Of a stretch of DNA of 64,000 nucleotides, positions 57,090 to 64,000 are shown piece after piece. The DNA is from Brucella pecoris (GTDB taxonomy: Bacteria; Pseudomonadota; Alphaproteobacteria; Rhizobiales; Rhizobiaceae). Within the stretch, counting starts at the first letter, position 1, and each line of letters begins with the position of its first letter. Made by a program: the position numbers and the translations under genes. The notes below the pieces were generated by a model. That model worked only from the letters and a program-made list of their open reading frames with translations, was not told the DNA's origin and searched no databases. The stretch spans positions 62,001 through 126,000 of the forward strand of contig NZ_VEWK01000002.1 in the NCBI RefSeq assembly GCF_006376675.1, given 5' to 3'.

Positions 57090-59090
57090 TCAGAGAGCTG
57101 CGAGACGCGAACCTGCAGTCTTGTCGAAAGCTTTCTGCAATCCGGAATCACGGTCGTAGACATCGCCGTAATAGTGAACTTTTCCATCCGCTTCCGGCCA
57201 TGCCGTGAAATAGGAAATGTAGACTGGCACGGGGTCCTTGACCTTGATGCCTCGTTCGTTCTTGCCGAAATATTTTTCGAGATCCGTCACGGATGTTCCC
57301 AGAACAGCCGCCGCCATGTCGCGTGGTCGCTCCAGACGAATGCAGCCGTGGCTCAACGCGCGCATGTCACGGCTGAAATAGGATTTGGCCGGGGTGTCAT
57401 GCATGTAGATATCATGCGTGTTTGGAAACAATATCTTGAGCTCGCCAAGAGCATTGTCGAGACTCGGTTTCTGACGGATGCCGACATGGGCTTTGCCCGC
57501 AGCAACCGCGCTCCAGTTAACGGCACTGGCCGAAATCTTCTTGCCGCCCGCATAAACTTCGTAGCCATTGCGATCGAGGTAGCTCGTATCGCGCATGACC
57601 TTGGGCAGCATTTCGTTCAGGATGATCGAACGCGGTACACCCCATGACGGATTGAAAACGACCGTCTGCACCTTGTTGTAGAAGAAGTAGGTCTGGTGGG
57701 TCGGAGAGCCGATAACCACATTCATGGCCAGCTTTTCTTTTCCGTCCTCGAAATATTCTGCGCGGTAGGCGGGCTGGTTAACCATGACGTAACGCGTGCC
57801 AAGATCATGGGGCAGCCAGCGCAGGCGCTCCATGGAATAAAGGATACGGTCGCGCTTGATAGAAGTTTGCTCGCCTTGAAGGGCGGAAAGAGTATTGCGA
57901 CCGATGACGCCGTCAGGTGCGCCGCCGGAAAGCTTCTGGTAATCCTTGATCGCCGCGACGAGTTCCGGGTCGTAGACATCGCCGTTTGCATGCGTATCCA
58001 ACACTTGCTTGTGCTCTGCCAGGTAACTGGCAGGCGCATGTCTCGCAATCAGGGCGACGATCTTGCTGAGCTGGTCATTGGTATCGCCCGGCTTGATGAT
58101 GCCATTCAGCGAGATGCGGATAGGTTCTGCAGACGGCGGCTCGGTATTCGCCAGTTCGCGCTTCAATGCCGTATATTGCGCATTGTTCGGCTGGAAACCA
58201 TGCAGATAGGCGGCCGGATCGCTTTCCGAGGCCAGCCGTTCCAGGACAGTCTTCGGATCGACGCGGTCGCGTGGCAGATCGTGGAAGCCGCTGAGGCGGT
58301 CGGCGATCACACGCCCCTCGCCTGCGTCGATGGCATAGCGCAACGCGCGGGCGGACATGCGAATTTCAAACTCGGCGAGCTTCTGCTGGCGCTCGGATTC
58401 GGCGGTAGCGTCGAAATTGTCAGCCGGAATCGTGACTGCATATTCATCGGGGTTGAGCCCGTCTTCATCGGCGCGGGCAAAGAAGGCCGCGACATTCTTG
58501 GCGCGATCAAGCACCTTGTCATCGGCAGACCAGATGAACGAGCGCTGATGTGAATAATAATCCACAATCGCCTGGGCGATTTCTTTCTCGGCTTTGACGT
58601 TGATGGATTTCAGATAATCCGTCGCCGCATCGAATGCGCGCTCGCCCGGCGTTTCATCGCGCACTTGAGGACGGATCGGCGACATGCCGGATGTCAGTGG
58701 ATCGACAGTGGCCGGCTCGGTTGCCGCCGTCACCTGCATATCGAGCGCGCTGAAGTCGATGTTGACCAGAGTATCTGGTTTATAGTCGTAAATCTGCGGT
58801 CCCTTGACCGTCACGCGCTGGGCTGGCGGAAGGCTGCGCACGGCGGCACGAGGGGCAGAAACGGTGTTGGGAGCAACGGGTGCCGTAGGAGGGGCTACCT
58901 GCGGCTGGACAGGCTGCGCCTGCTGCTGTCGACGCTGCTGGAAGAGTTCCAGCAGCGAGTTTGCGGCCTGAGCCTGTGCCGCCGGGAGAAACACCGAAGC
59001 TGCCAGAGCCAGTGCAGCCGCGCGACGGATATTCAGTCCGCGCCCAGCGATGCTCTTCTCATCCATCTGCGAGTGTTTGGAAAACTGCAT
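57090..59090 (-). CDS. L,D-transpeptidase, YcbB-like, with peptidoglycan-binding domain
   Basis: Exported cell-wall enzyme of 666 residues. After a basic start, the signal is AAALALAASVFLPAAQAQAA (residues about 25-44), then a Gln/Pro/Val-rich linker. A long helical insert follows, then a peptidoglycan-binding domain (VAAIKDYQKLSGGAPDGVIGRNTLSALQ, near 390). The YkuD catalytic domain is about residues 450-620: HDTPAKSYFSRDMRALSHGCIRLE carries the HxxxSxxxSHGCxR active site with catalytic Cys. It resembles YcbB (LdtD), which makes 3-3 crosslinks in peptidoglycan, the main type in Rhizobiales. Confidence 0.93.
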   Translation of the reverse strand: MQFSKHSQMDEKSIAGRGLNIRRAAALALAASVFLPAAQAQAANSLLELFQQRRQQQAQPVQPQVAPPTAPVAPNTVSAPRAAVRSLPPAQRVTVKGPQIYDYKPDTLVNIDFSALDMQVTAATEPATVDPLTSGMSPIRPQVRDETPGERAFDAATDYLKSINVKAEKEIAQAIVDYYSHQRSFIWSADDKVLDRAKNVAAFFARADEDGLNPDEYAVTIPADNFDATAESERQQKLAEFEIRMSARALRYAIDAGEGRVIADRLSGFHDLPRDRVDPKTVLERLASESDPAAYLHGFQPNNAQYTALKRELANTEPPSAEPIRISLNGIIKPGDTNDQLSKIVALIARHAPASYLAEHKQVLDTHANGDVYDPELVAAIKDYQKLSGGAPDGVIGRNTLSALQGEQTSIKRDRILYSMERLRWLPHDLGTRYVMVNQPAYRAEYFEDGKEKLAMNVVIGSPTHQTYFFYNKVQTVVFNPSWGVPRSIILNEMLPKVMRDTSYLDRNGYEVYAGGKKISASAVNWSAVAAGKAHVGIRQKPSLDNALGELKILFPNTHDIYMHDTPAKSYFSRDMRALSHGCIRLERPRDMAAAVLGTSVTDLEKYFGKNERGIKVKDPVPVYISYFTAWPEADGKVHYYGDVYDRDSGLQKAFDKTAGSRLAAL

Positions 59091-59432
59091 TTCAAACCGC
59101 CAAAGTTGATGCGTTCGCTAAAAAGCGAAACCGTCCGAATCTCGCGCACAGAATTTATGAATCTCGTTTAGAAACTTTTAACGCTAATGTTTTCTGAAGC
59201 AATTTTCTGTTTTGCGTTTATCACAATTGTTTGAGGCATCTTCCGGGGAGATCTGCCGGAAGACCCAAATGAACAAAGTGACGCAGTGGCATCCCCTCCA
59301 CATCGCGCTAAAAGCCCCGCAGACTATGGCTCCGATGCCCGTCCTCGGAGCTTCGATCAACCTGTTATCGCGCAGTCCGGAAACGATGACGTTGTCCGGC
59401 AGGCGCAACTGGCAAGCAAGCGAGGTACCACG
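59091..59432 (+). promoter_or_regulatory. Divergent upstream region of the L,D-transpeptidase and fumarase genes
   Basis: 342 bases between divergent genes. CTTCCGG and CCGGAAG (about 59239-59262) form a weak hairpin. The open frames here are not convincing: they start without a ribosome binding site and do not extend the fumarase homology. No regulator site is recognised. Confidence 0.5.
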
Positions 59433-61052
59433 ATGGCAGAAGCAAGCGCCGCCGATCTTTTTCCTCTTGGTGAAGACGACACCCCCTACCGCAAGCTGAC
59501 TTCCGATCATGTCTCTGTCGATAGTTTCAAGGGGCAGGAAGTCCTGACCGTAGATCCGGAAGGGCTTCGCCTGCTTTCGGAAACGGCTTTTGCCGACATC
59601 AACCATCTGCTGCGCCCCGGTCATCTGCAACAGCTTGCCCATATTCTCGAAGATCCGGAAGCGACGGACAATGACCGTTTCGTCGCTTACGACCTCCTGA
59701 AAAATGCCAATATCGCCGCTGGCGGCGTACTGCCCATGTGTCAGGATACCGGCACGGCGATCATCATGGGTAAGAAGGGTCGTCGCGTCTGGACCGAAGG
59801 CGGCGATGCCGATGCTCTGGGTGCTGGCGTTCTCGATGCCTATAACAAGAAGAACCTGCGTTATTCGCAGCTTGCGCCTCTTTCGATGTTCGAGGAGAAG
59901 AACACCAAGAACAATCTGCCCGCCCAGATCGATATCTACGAAGAAGGCGAAGACGCCTACAAATTCCTTTTCGTTGCCAAGGGCGGCGGCTCGGCCAACA
60001 AGACGTTTCTCTATCAGGGCACACCGTCGCTGCTGACGCACGACCGCATGATCGACTTCCTCAAGGACAAGATCCTGAGCCTCGGCACAGCCGCCTGCCC
60101 GCCATATCATCTGGCAATCGTCATCGGCGGCACTTCGGCTGAAATGAACCTGAAGACGGTCAAGCTCGCCTCGACACGTTATCTGGACAGCCTCCCGACA
60201 AAGGGTTCCGAAACCGGCCATGCTTTTCGCGACCTCGAAATGGAAGCCGAAATCCACAAACTGACGCAGTCTCTCGGCGTAGGCGCGCAGTTCGGCGGCA
60301 AATATTTCTGCCATGACGTCCGCGTCATTCGTCTGCCGCGCCACGGCGCTTCGCTGCCGATCGGCATCGGCGTTTCCTGCTCTGCGGATCGTCAGGCCAA
60401 GGGCAAGATCACCAAGGACGGTATCTTTCTTGAAAAGCTGGAAACCAATCCGGCCAAATACATGCCGGATATCGACGAAGAAAAGCTGTCGTCGCACGTG
60501 GTCAAGATCGACCTCAACCAGCCGATGCAGGACATTCTCAAGGAACTGTCGAAGCATCCGGTCAAGACGCGTCTGTCGCTCTCCGGTCCGATCATCGTGG
60601 CGCGCGATCTGGCACATGCCAAGATTCGCGAGCGGCTTGAAAACGGCGAAGCCATGCCGGATTACTTCAAGAACCACCCGATCTATTATGCCGGTCCGGC
60701 CAAGACGCCTGCAGGTTATGCCTCCGGCTCTTTCGGACCGACCACGGCGGGCCGCATGGATTCCTATGTGGACCAGTTCCAGTCATTTGGTGGTTCGATG
60801 GTCATGCTCGCAAAGGGCAACCGTTCGCGTCAGGTGCGCGAAGCCTGCGGTCAGCATGGCGGGTTCTATCTGGGTTCCATCGGCGGTCCGGCTGCCCGTC
60901 TGGCACAGGATTGCATCAAGAAGGTCGAAGTCGTTGAATATCCGGAACTCGGTATGGAAGCGATCTGGCGTATCGAAGTGGAAGATTTCCCGGCCTTCAT
61001 CGTCATCGACGGCAAGGGTAATGATTTCTTCAAGGAACTCAATCTGGGTTAA
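59433..61052 (+). CDS. fumA: Class I fumarate hydratase (iron-sulfur)
   Basis: Interconverts fumarate and malate in the TCA cycle using an oxygen-sensitive 4Fe-4S cluster. It has 539 residues from ATG 59433 (GAGG nine bases before), close to FumA/FumB length. The first cluster Cys is in [14 protein letters not shown], and other family blocks are [64 protein letters not shown] and [17 protein letters not shown]. The longer upstream frame is not used. The gene stands alone. Confidence 0.96.
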   Translation: MAEASAADLFPLGEDDTPYRKLTSDHVSVDSFKGQEVLTVDPEGLRLLSETAFADINHLLRPGHLQQLAHILEDPEATDNDRFVAYDLLKNANIAAGGVLPMCQDTGTAIIMGKKGRRVWTEGGDADALGAGVLDAYNKKNLRYSQLAPLSMFEEKNTKNNLPAQIDIYEEGEDAYKFLFVAKGGGSANKTFLYQGTPSLLTHDRMIDFLKDKILSLGTAACPPYHLAIVIGGTSAEMNLKTVKLASTRYLDSLPTKGSETGHAFRDLEMEAEIHKLTQSLGVGAQFGGKYFCHDVRVIRLPRHGASLPIGIGVSCSADRQAKGKITKDGIFLEKLETNPAKYMPDIDEEKLSSHVVKIDLNQPMQDILKELSKHPVKTRLSLSGPIIVARDLAHAKIRERLENGEAMPDYFKNHPIYYAGPAKTPAGYASGSFGPTTAGRMDSYVDQFQSFGGSMVMLAKGNRSRQVREACGQHGGFYLGSIGGPAARLAQDCIKKVEVVEYPELGMEAIWRIEVEDFPAFIVIDGKGNDFFKELNLG

Positions 61053-61057
61053 AAAAC

Positions 61058-61081
61058 AAAGGGCGGCGCGAGCCGCCCTTT
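61058..61081. terminator. Bidirectional terminator between fumarase and SDR genes
   Basis: AAAGGGCGGC, loop GCGA, GCCGCCCTTT: a 10-base perfect stem with A-tract and T-tract flanks between convergent genes. Confidence 0.88.
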
Positions 61082-61086
61082 TAGTT

Positions 61087-61833
61087 TCAGGCGTTTGTGC
61101 CGCCATCGATGGTGAGCGAAGCTCCCGATACGAAGCGCCCCTCGGCGCTGGCAAGCCAGGCAACCAGGCTTGCGATATCGTCAGGTGAACCGAAGCTGCC
61201 AGTTGCGATAAGTTCACGTTGCTGTTCGGCATGCTCGCCAGCCGCCGGATTCATGTCCGTATCGGTGGAGCCGGGCTGTACGACATTGACCGTGACGCCT
61301 TTCGGACCGAGATCGCGCGCCAGACCTTTCGTCAAACCGATCAGAGCCGCCTTACTTGCCGCATAAAGACTGATACCTGGCCACGGCACGCTTTCGGCGA
61401 GATTAGAGCCGATGGTGATAACGCGCCCGCCAGCGCCGAGATGCGAAGCGGCTGCGGAAACGGCGGCAAAGACAGCGCGGAAGTTCACAGCCATCACATC
61501 ATCAAAGTCGGCAAGCGTCACCTCTTCGAGTGGGGCCGCATGCCAGATGCCGGCGCTGTTGACCAGTATATCAAGACGGCCGAAATCCTTGACTGTTTTC
61601 TCGATCGCAGCGGCGATCTGATCGGCGTCGCGATTGTCGGCCTTCAGTGCCAGCGCCTTGCCGCCGTTTGCTACAATTTCGGAAACCACGGCGTCGGCTT
61701 TTTCCTTGCCGTTCACATAGGTGACGACAACTGCTGCGCCATCTTTTGCGAGCCGGTGCGCAATTGCTGCACCAATGCCGCGACTTCCGCCGGTAACGAA
61801 GGCAACCTTTCCGTTCAGAGATTCAGATGGCAT
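61087..61833 (-). CDS. SDR-family oxidoreductase
   Basis: NAD(P)-dependent short-chain dehydrogenase of 248 residues, start ATG 61833 with AAAGG six bases before. The cofactor motif is TGGSRGIGAAIA near residue 12; NSAGIW, the catalytic Ser in TIGSNLAES, and YAASK complete the active site. The alcohol or ketone substrate is unknown; it resembles 3-oxoacyl-ACP-reductase-like SDRs. It is divergent from a TetR gene and the two share a mirrored upstream sequence, so that regulator probably controls it. Confidence 0.92.
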   Translation of the reverse strand: MPSESLNGKVAFVTGGSRGIGAAIAHRLAKDGAAVVVTYVNGKEKADAVVSEIVANGGKALALKADNRDADQIAAAIEKTVKDFGRLDILVNSAGIWHAAPLEEVTLADFDDVMAVNFRAVFAAVSAAASHLGAGGRVITIGSNLAESVPWPGISLYAASKAALIGLTKGLARDLGPKGVTVNVVQPGSTDTDMNPAAGEHAEQQRELIATGSFGSPDDIASLVAWLASAEGRFVSGASLTIDGGTNA

Positions 61834-61840
61834 GCCATTT

Positions 61841-61924
61841 CCTTTCTGTATCGATTGATACATAATTGCTGACAGGCTTGCGTAGAACCGTCAAGCGATT
61901 TATTTAATGATCGATACAGAAAGG
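61841..61924. promoter_or_regulatory. Mirrored operator and leader elements between SDR and TetR genes
   Basis: CCTTTCTGTATCGAT (61841-61855) and ATCGATACAGAAAGG (61910-61924) are a perfect 15-base inverted repeat. Each copy includes the ribosome binding site (AAAGG) of one gene. The left copy extends to a full palindrome, TGTATC-GATT-GATACA (61847-61862), while the right copy is a half-site. A TetR dimer on the left site should affect the SDR gene most. Confidence 0.7.
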
Positions 61925-61931
61925 TTCAGAC

Positions 61932-62561
61932 GTGGCAGAAAAAGGACGCCCCCGCAGATTCGACCGCGAAACAGCCCTCCGTGCTGCAATGTTCATATTC
62001 TGGGAAAAAGGTTTCGATGGATCGTCGCTGGCCGATCTGACGACCGCCATGGGCATCAATGCTCCCAGTCTCTATGCAGCCTTCGGAAGCAAGGAAGGGC
62101 TCTATCTGGAGGCCCTTGCCCTCTATGCCGGTGAAGTCGGCATTGAAATCTGGTCGACACTGGATGAAACGCCCGATGTCCGTGAAGCTTTCGAGAAGTT
62201 CCTGTTCGCGACGATAGACTCCTACTGTCAGGACTCCGTGCCGCGCGGCTGCATGATCGCGCTCGATGCGCTGCATCGAACGCATTCGAGCGAAAACGTC
62301 TGCGCGATGCTGCGCAATCGCCGTCAGTCCAATATCGAAATCCTGAAAAAGCGGCTTGAACGCAGTATTCGAGAGGGCGACATTGCCGCATCCGTTAATT
62401 GTGAGGCGATCGCAACCTTTTACGCAACGGTTCAAAACGGCATGTCCATTCTCGCGCGCGACGGCGGAACGCGAGACGACCTCACCGCAACGGCACTGGG
62501 GGCGATGGCAGGCTGGGAGAAACTGGTTTGCCCGCAAGGGAAGTCAGGCAACCAGCCTTAA
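61932..62561 (+). CDS. TetR/AcrR-family regulator
   Basis: A 209-residue repressor. The helix-turn-helix is ALRAAMFIFWEKGFDGSSLADLTTAMGINAPSLYAAFGSKEGLY (residues about 15-58), of the type found in AcrR/YxaF-like repressors. The C-terminal ligand domain contains Cys residues in DSYCQDSVPRGCMIAL. The start is GTG 61932, with AAAGG 8 bases before. It probably represses the divergent SDR gene and itself. Its last 18 bases overlap the convergent hydrolase gene. Confidence 0.9.
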   Translation: MAEKGRPRRFDRETALRAAMFIFWEKGFDGSSLADLTTAMGINAPSLYAAFGSKEGLYLEALALYAGEVGIEIWSTLDETPDVREAFEKFLFATIDSYCQDSVPRGCMIALDALHRTHSSENVCAMLRNRRQSNIEILKKRLERSIREGDIAASVNCEAIATFYATVQNGMSILARDGGTRDDLTATALGAMAGWEKLVCPQGKSGNQP

Positions 62562-63449
62562 CCTTGGGGCATCATCAAGATAATCCGCCACCAGCGATGC
62601 CACTTCGGCACTTGCGATGATGCGGCGATGTCCGAGGCCATCCGCCCAGTGCACCTTGACATGAGAGCCTGCCTTACCGGCCATTTCCGCACAGATGGCG
62701 GGCACTTCCTTATCGTCATGAGCATGGATGACGAGCGTCGGAATCGTCATGCGGCGCAAATGCACGTCGGTGTCGAAGTCAGTGATCGGACGCGCTGCGA
62801 GATAACGTACCTGTTCCTTCATTGCATTGCGCACATCCCGACCCAGCCCAAGCACTTTTCCGAAACCGTCGAACACACCTGCCATCGAATGCGGTGAAGC
62901 AATCGTCACCAGCTTTGCCGGACGGTGCGACCGATAACAGCCAAGAGAGCCCGCGGCCGCATTGACGATGACCGCGCCGCCGAAGGAATGACCGATCATT
63001 GCATCGAACGGGCCATACTGGCGCCAGGCTACATCGACGGCAGCGATTGCCTGTATCATGTTGAGGGTGCGGCCAGACGATGCGCCATGCCCCGGCAGAT
63101 CGATGGAAACAACCCGCTCGCCACGCGCGACAAGCTCGCGAATGATCGTCATCATATCTGCTGTGCGTGATCCCCAGCCATGGACCACGAGCGATGTTCT
63201 TCCCACATAAGTATCGGGCTCGAACAGATAAGTCGCGACAAGCCCGCGATCGATAATCAGATCAAGCCGTTTTGCTTGATTCAGATCTTTGCTCGCCCGT
63301 TGAAGCCGCGCTGCATAAGCCTTGGTCTTCGGTTTGCGGCTTGGCGTTCGGCAGAAAATCCTGAACGCGGCGCGGCCTGCCTTATCGGCATCAATGCGCC
63401 CAAGCACACCCAGGCCGAATCGCGTAACCTGCAAAGAAAACGATGTCAT
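62544..63449 (-). CDS. Alpha/beta-hydrolase
   Basis: A hydrolase of 301 residues with catalytic Ser in GHSFGGA near residue 155, an oxyanion region in VVHGWGSRTADMM, a probable Asp in IPTLVIHAHDDKEVP and His in GLGHRRI. The N-terminal ~85 residues lead into the fold and carry no signal peptide. Esterase or thioesterase activity is likely; the substrate is unknown. It is divergent from a MarR gene with a 47-base gap containing a palindrome, so MarR control is probable. Confidence 0.88.
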   Translation of the reverse strand: MTSFSLQVTRFGLGVLGRIDADKAGRAAFRIFCRTPSRKPKTKAYAARLQRASKDLNQAKRLDLIIDRGLVATYLFEPDTYVGRTSLVVHGWGSRTADMMTIIRELVARGERVVSIDLPGHGASSGRTLNMIQAIAAVDVAWRQYGPFDAMIGHSFGGAVIVNAAAGSLGCYRSHRPAKLVTIASPHSMAGVFDGFGKVLGLGRDVRNAMKEQVRYLAARPITDFDTDVHLRRMTIPTLVIHAHDDKEVPAICAEMAGKAGSHVKVHWADGLGHRRIIASAEVASLVADYLDDAPRLRLVA

Positions 63450-63465
63450 GACAGGGCCTCAATTA

Positions 63466-63481
63466 TGTTCAATCATGAACA
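63466..63481. promoter_or_regulatory. MarR-type palindrome in the hydrolase-marR gap
   Basis: TGTTCA-ATCA-TGAACA, perfect 6-base arms with a 4-base spacer, sits in the 47-base gap. A further half-site TGAACA overlaps the marR start codon (63498-63503). Confidence 0.65.
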
Positions 63482-63496
63482 AATAATTGTACAAGA

Positions 63497-63961
63497 ATGA
63501 ACAAAATGCAAGACAAGACTTCGAAGCTGCCGTGGGACAACCCGCGTTTCAAGAACTGGATCGCCGTTGCGCGTGCCGGCAAGGCGGTGGAACGCGCCCT
63601 CGCCCAGGGGCTGTCGGCCTTTGATCTCAAGATCGCCGACCTCGATGTACTGATGAATATTTATCGCCATCCGGGCGAATCCCAACACGATCTTGCACGT
63701 CGCATTCTCGTCGGACGTTCCAACATCACAATGCTGTTGCCGAAGCTTGAGAAGCGCGGCTTGCTGGTGCGCGAAGGCGACCCGGCAGACAAGCGCGTGA
63801 TGCGGCTGACGCTGACCACAAAGGGCGAAAAGCTTTTGGGACATGCGCTGACGGTCTATACAGAACTGATCGATCGCGTCATGGCGCAATCGACAACCGC
63901 GCAATGCAATTCGATGGGCGATGTGATGCGGCGCATATCCGAAATGCTGGAAAAGGAATAG
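63497..63961 (+). CDS. MarR-family transcriptional regulator
   Basis: A winged-helix regulator of 154 residues. The DNA-binding part is IYRHPGESQHDLARRILVGRSNITMLLPKLEKRGLLVREGDPADKRVMRLTLTTKG (about residues 54-110), including the beta-wing DPADKRV. Dimerisation helices lie at both ends. ATG at 63497; a second ATG at 63506 is possible. It probably represses the divergent hydrolase and itself through the palindrome at 63466. Confidence 0.92.
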   Translation: MNKMQDKTSKLPWDNPRFKNWIAVARAGKAVERALAQGLSAFDLKIADLDVLMNIYRHPGESQHDLARRILVGRSNITMLLPKLEKRGLLVREGDPADKRVMRLTLTTKGEKLLGHALTVYTELIDRVMAQSTTAQCNSMGDVMRRISEMLEKE

Positions 63962-64000
63962 GCTGGAAGCCGGATCAGCGATCCCGCTTCAGGCCCTTCT

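Noticed and set aside
59184..60677. A 497-codon open frame antisense to fumarase
   Set aside because: No motif, mirror of the fumarase codons.

Overview
The window is ordinary alphaproteobacterial chromosome, almost certainly Brucellaceae of the Brucella/Ochrobactrum type. The protein sequences are rhizobial in character and several gene orders are alphaproteobacterial (ntrY-ntrX-trkA-hfq-hflX; clpP, clpX, lon and hup in a row; queA-tgt next to coaD and gyrA). LexA boxes are of the GTTC-N7-GTTC form and there is a rhizobial Pho box. Several copies of a ~105 bp dispersed repeat lie between genes. I see no phage, insertion sequence, CRISPR array or plasmid function. The left edge cuts a gene; the right edge falls just after a MarR gene.

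Bases 1-8.6 kb: a vWA/VIT surface protein with a C-terminal sorting signal and its dedicated class GN sortase; a luciferase-like monooxygenase; an RND efflux pump (permease plus adaptor) with a divergent TetR repressor whose likely operator sits in the pump promoter. Bases 8.6-16.8 kb: tgt and queA (queuosine), two cyclophilins (one cytoplasmic, one exported), coaD, gyrA, marC.

Bases 16.8-28.5 kb: a complete carbon-phosphorus lyase locus. phnGHIJKL, a hexapeptide-repeat protein, phnM and phnN form one tightly overlapping run; phnC-phnD-phnE-phnE (phosphonate ABC importer) follow on the same strand; phnF is divergent. The phnG-phnF gap holds a perfect Pho box and a separate inverted repeat suited to PhnF, so phosphate starvation and a ligand-sensing repressor probably act together. 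A weaker Pho-box-like element precedes phnC, and a strong stem-loop follows phnD.

Bases 28.6-34.4 kb: arsC, ssb, uvrA (the two SOS genes share a ~1 kb gap with two LexA boxes), a small DUF1648-like membrane protein and HU. Bases 34.7-41.8 kb: lon, clpX, clpP, hflX, hfq. Bases 42-48.2 kb: a GT32-like glycosyltransferase set between hfq and trkA, then ntrX and ntrY. Bases 48.2-57 kb: an acetyltransferase, several very small probable proteins, an orphan amino-acid binding protein, an MliC-type lysozyme inhibitor, tRNA-Arg(CCG), an ABC-F protein, a lipoate ligase with its accessory domain at the N terminus, a two-module cysteine-rich secreted protein, a GAF-GGDEF diguanylate cyclase and tRNA-Val(CAC). 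Bases 57-64 kb: an L,D-transpeptidase, class I fumarase, an SDR gene divergent from a TetR gene, and an alpha/beta hydrolase divergent from a MarR gene; both divergent pairs have clear operator-like palindromes.

The most interesting points are lineage-level departures from textbook families: Tgt without three of its four zinc ligands, NtrX without GAFTGA, UvrA with a broken first zinc module and a lipoate ligase with permuted domains. The clear regulatory architecture of the phn locus and an unannotated 56-residue Cys-rich protein behind a near-perfect ribosome binding site also stand out. I found nothing that looks like a wholly new multi-gene system.
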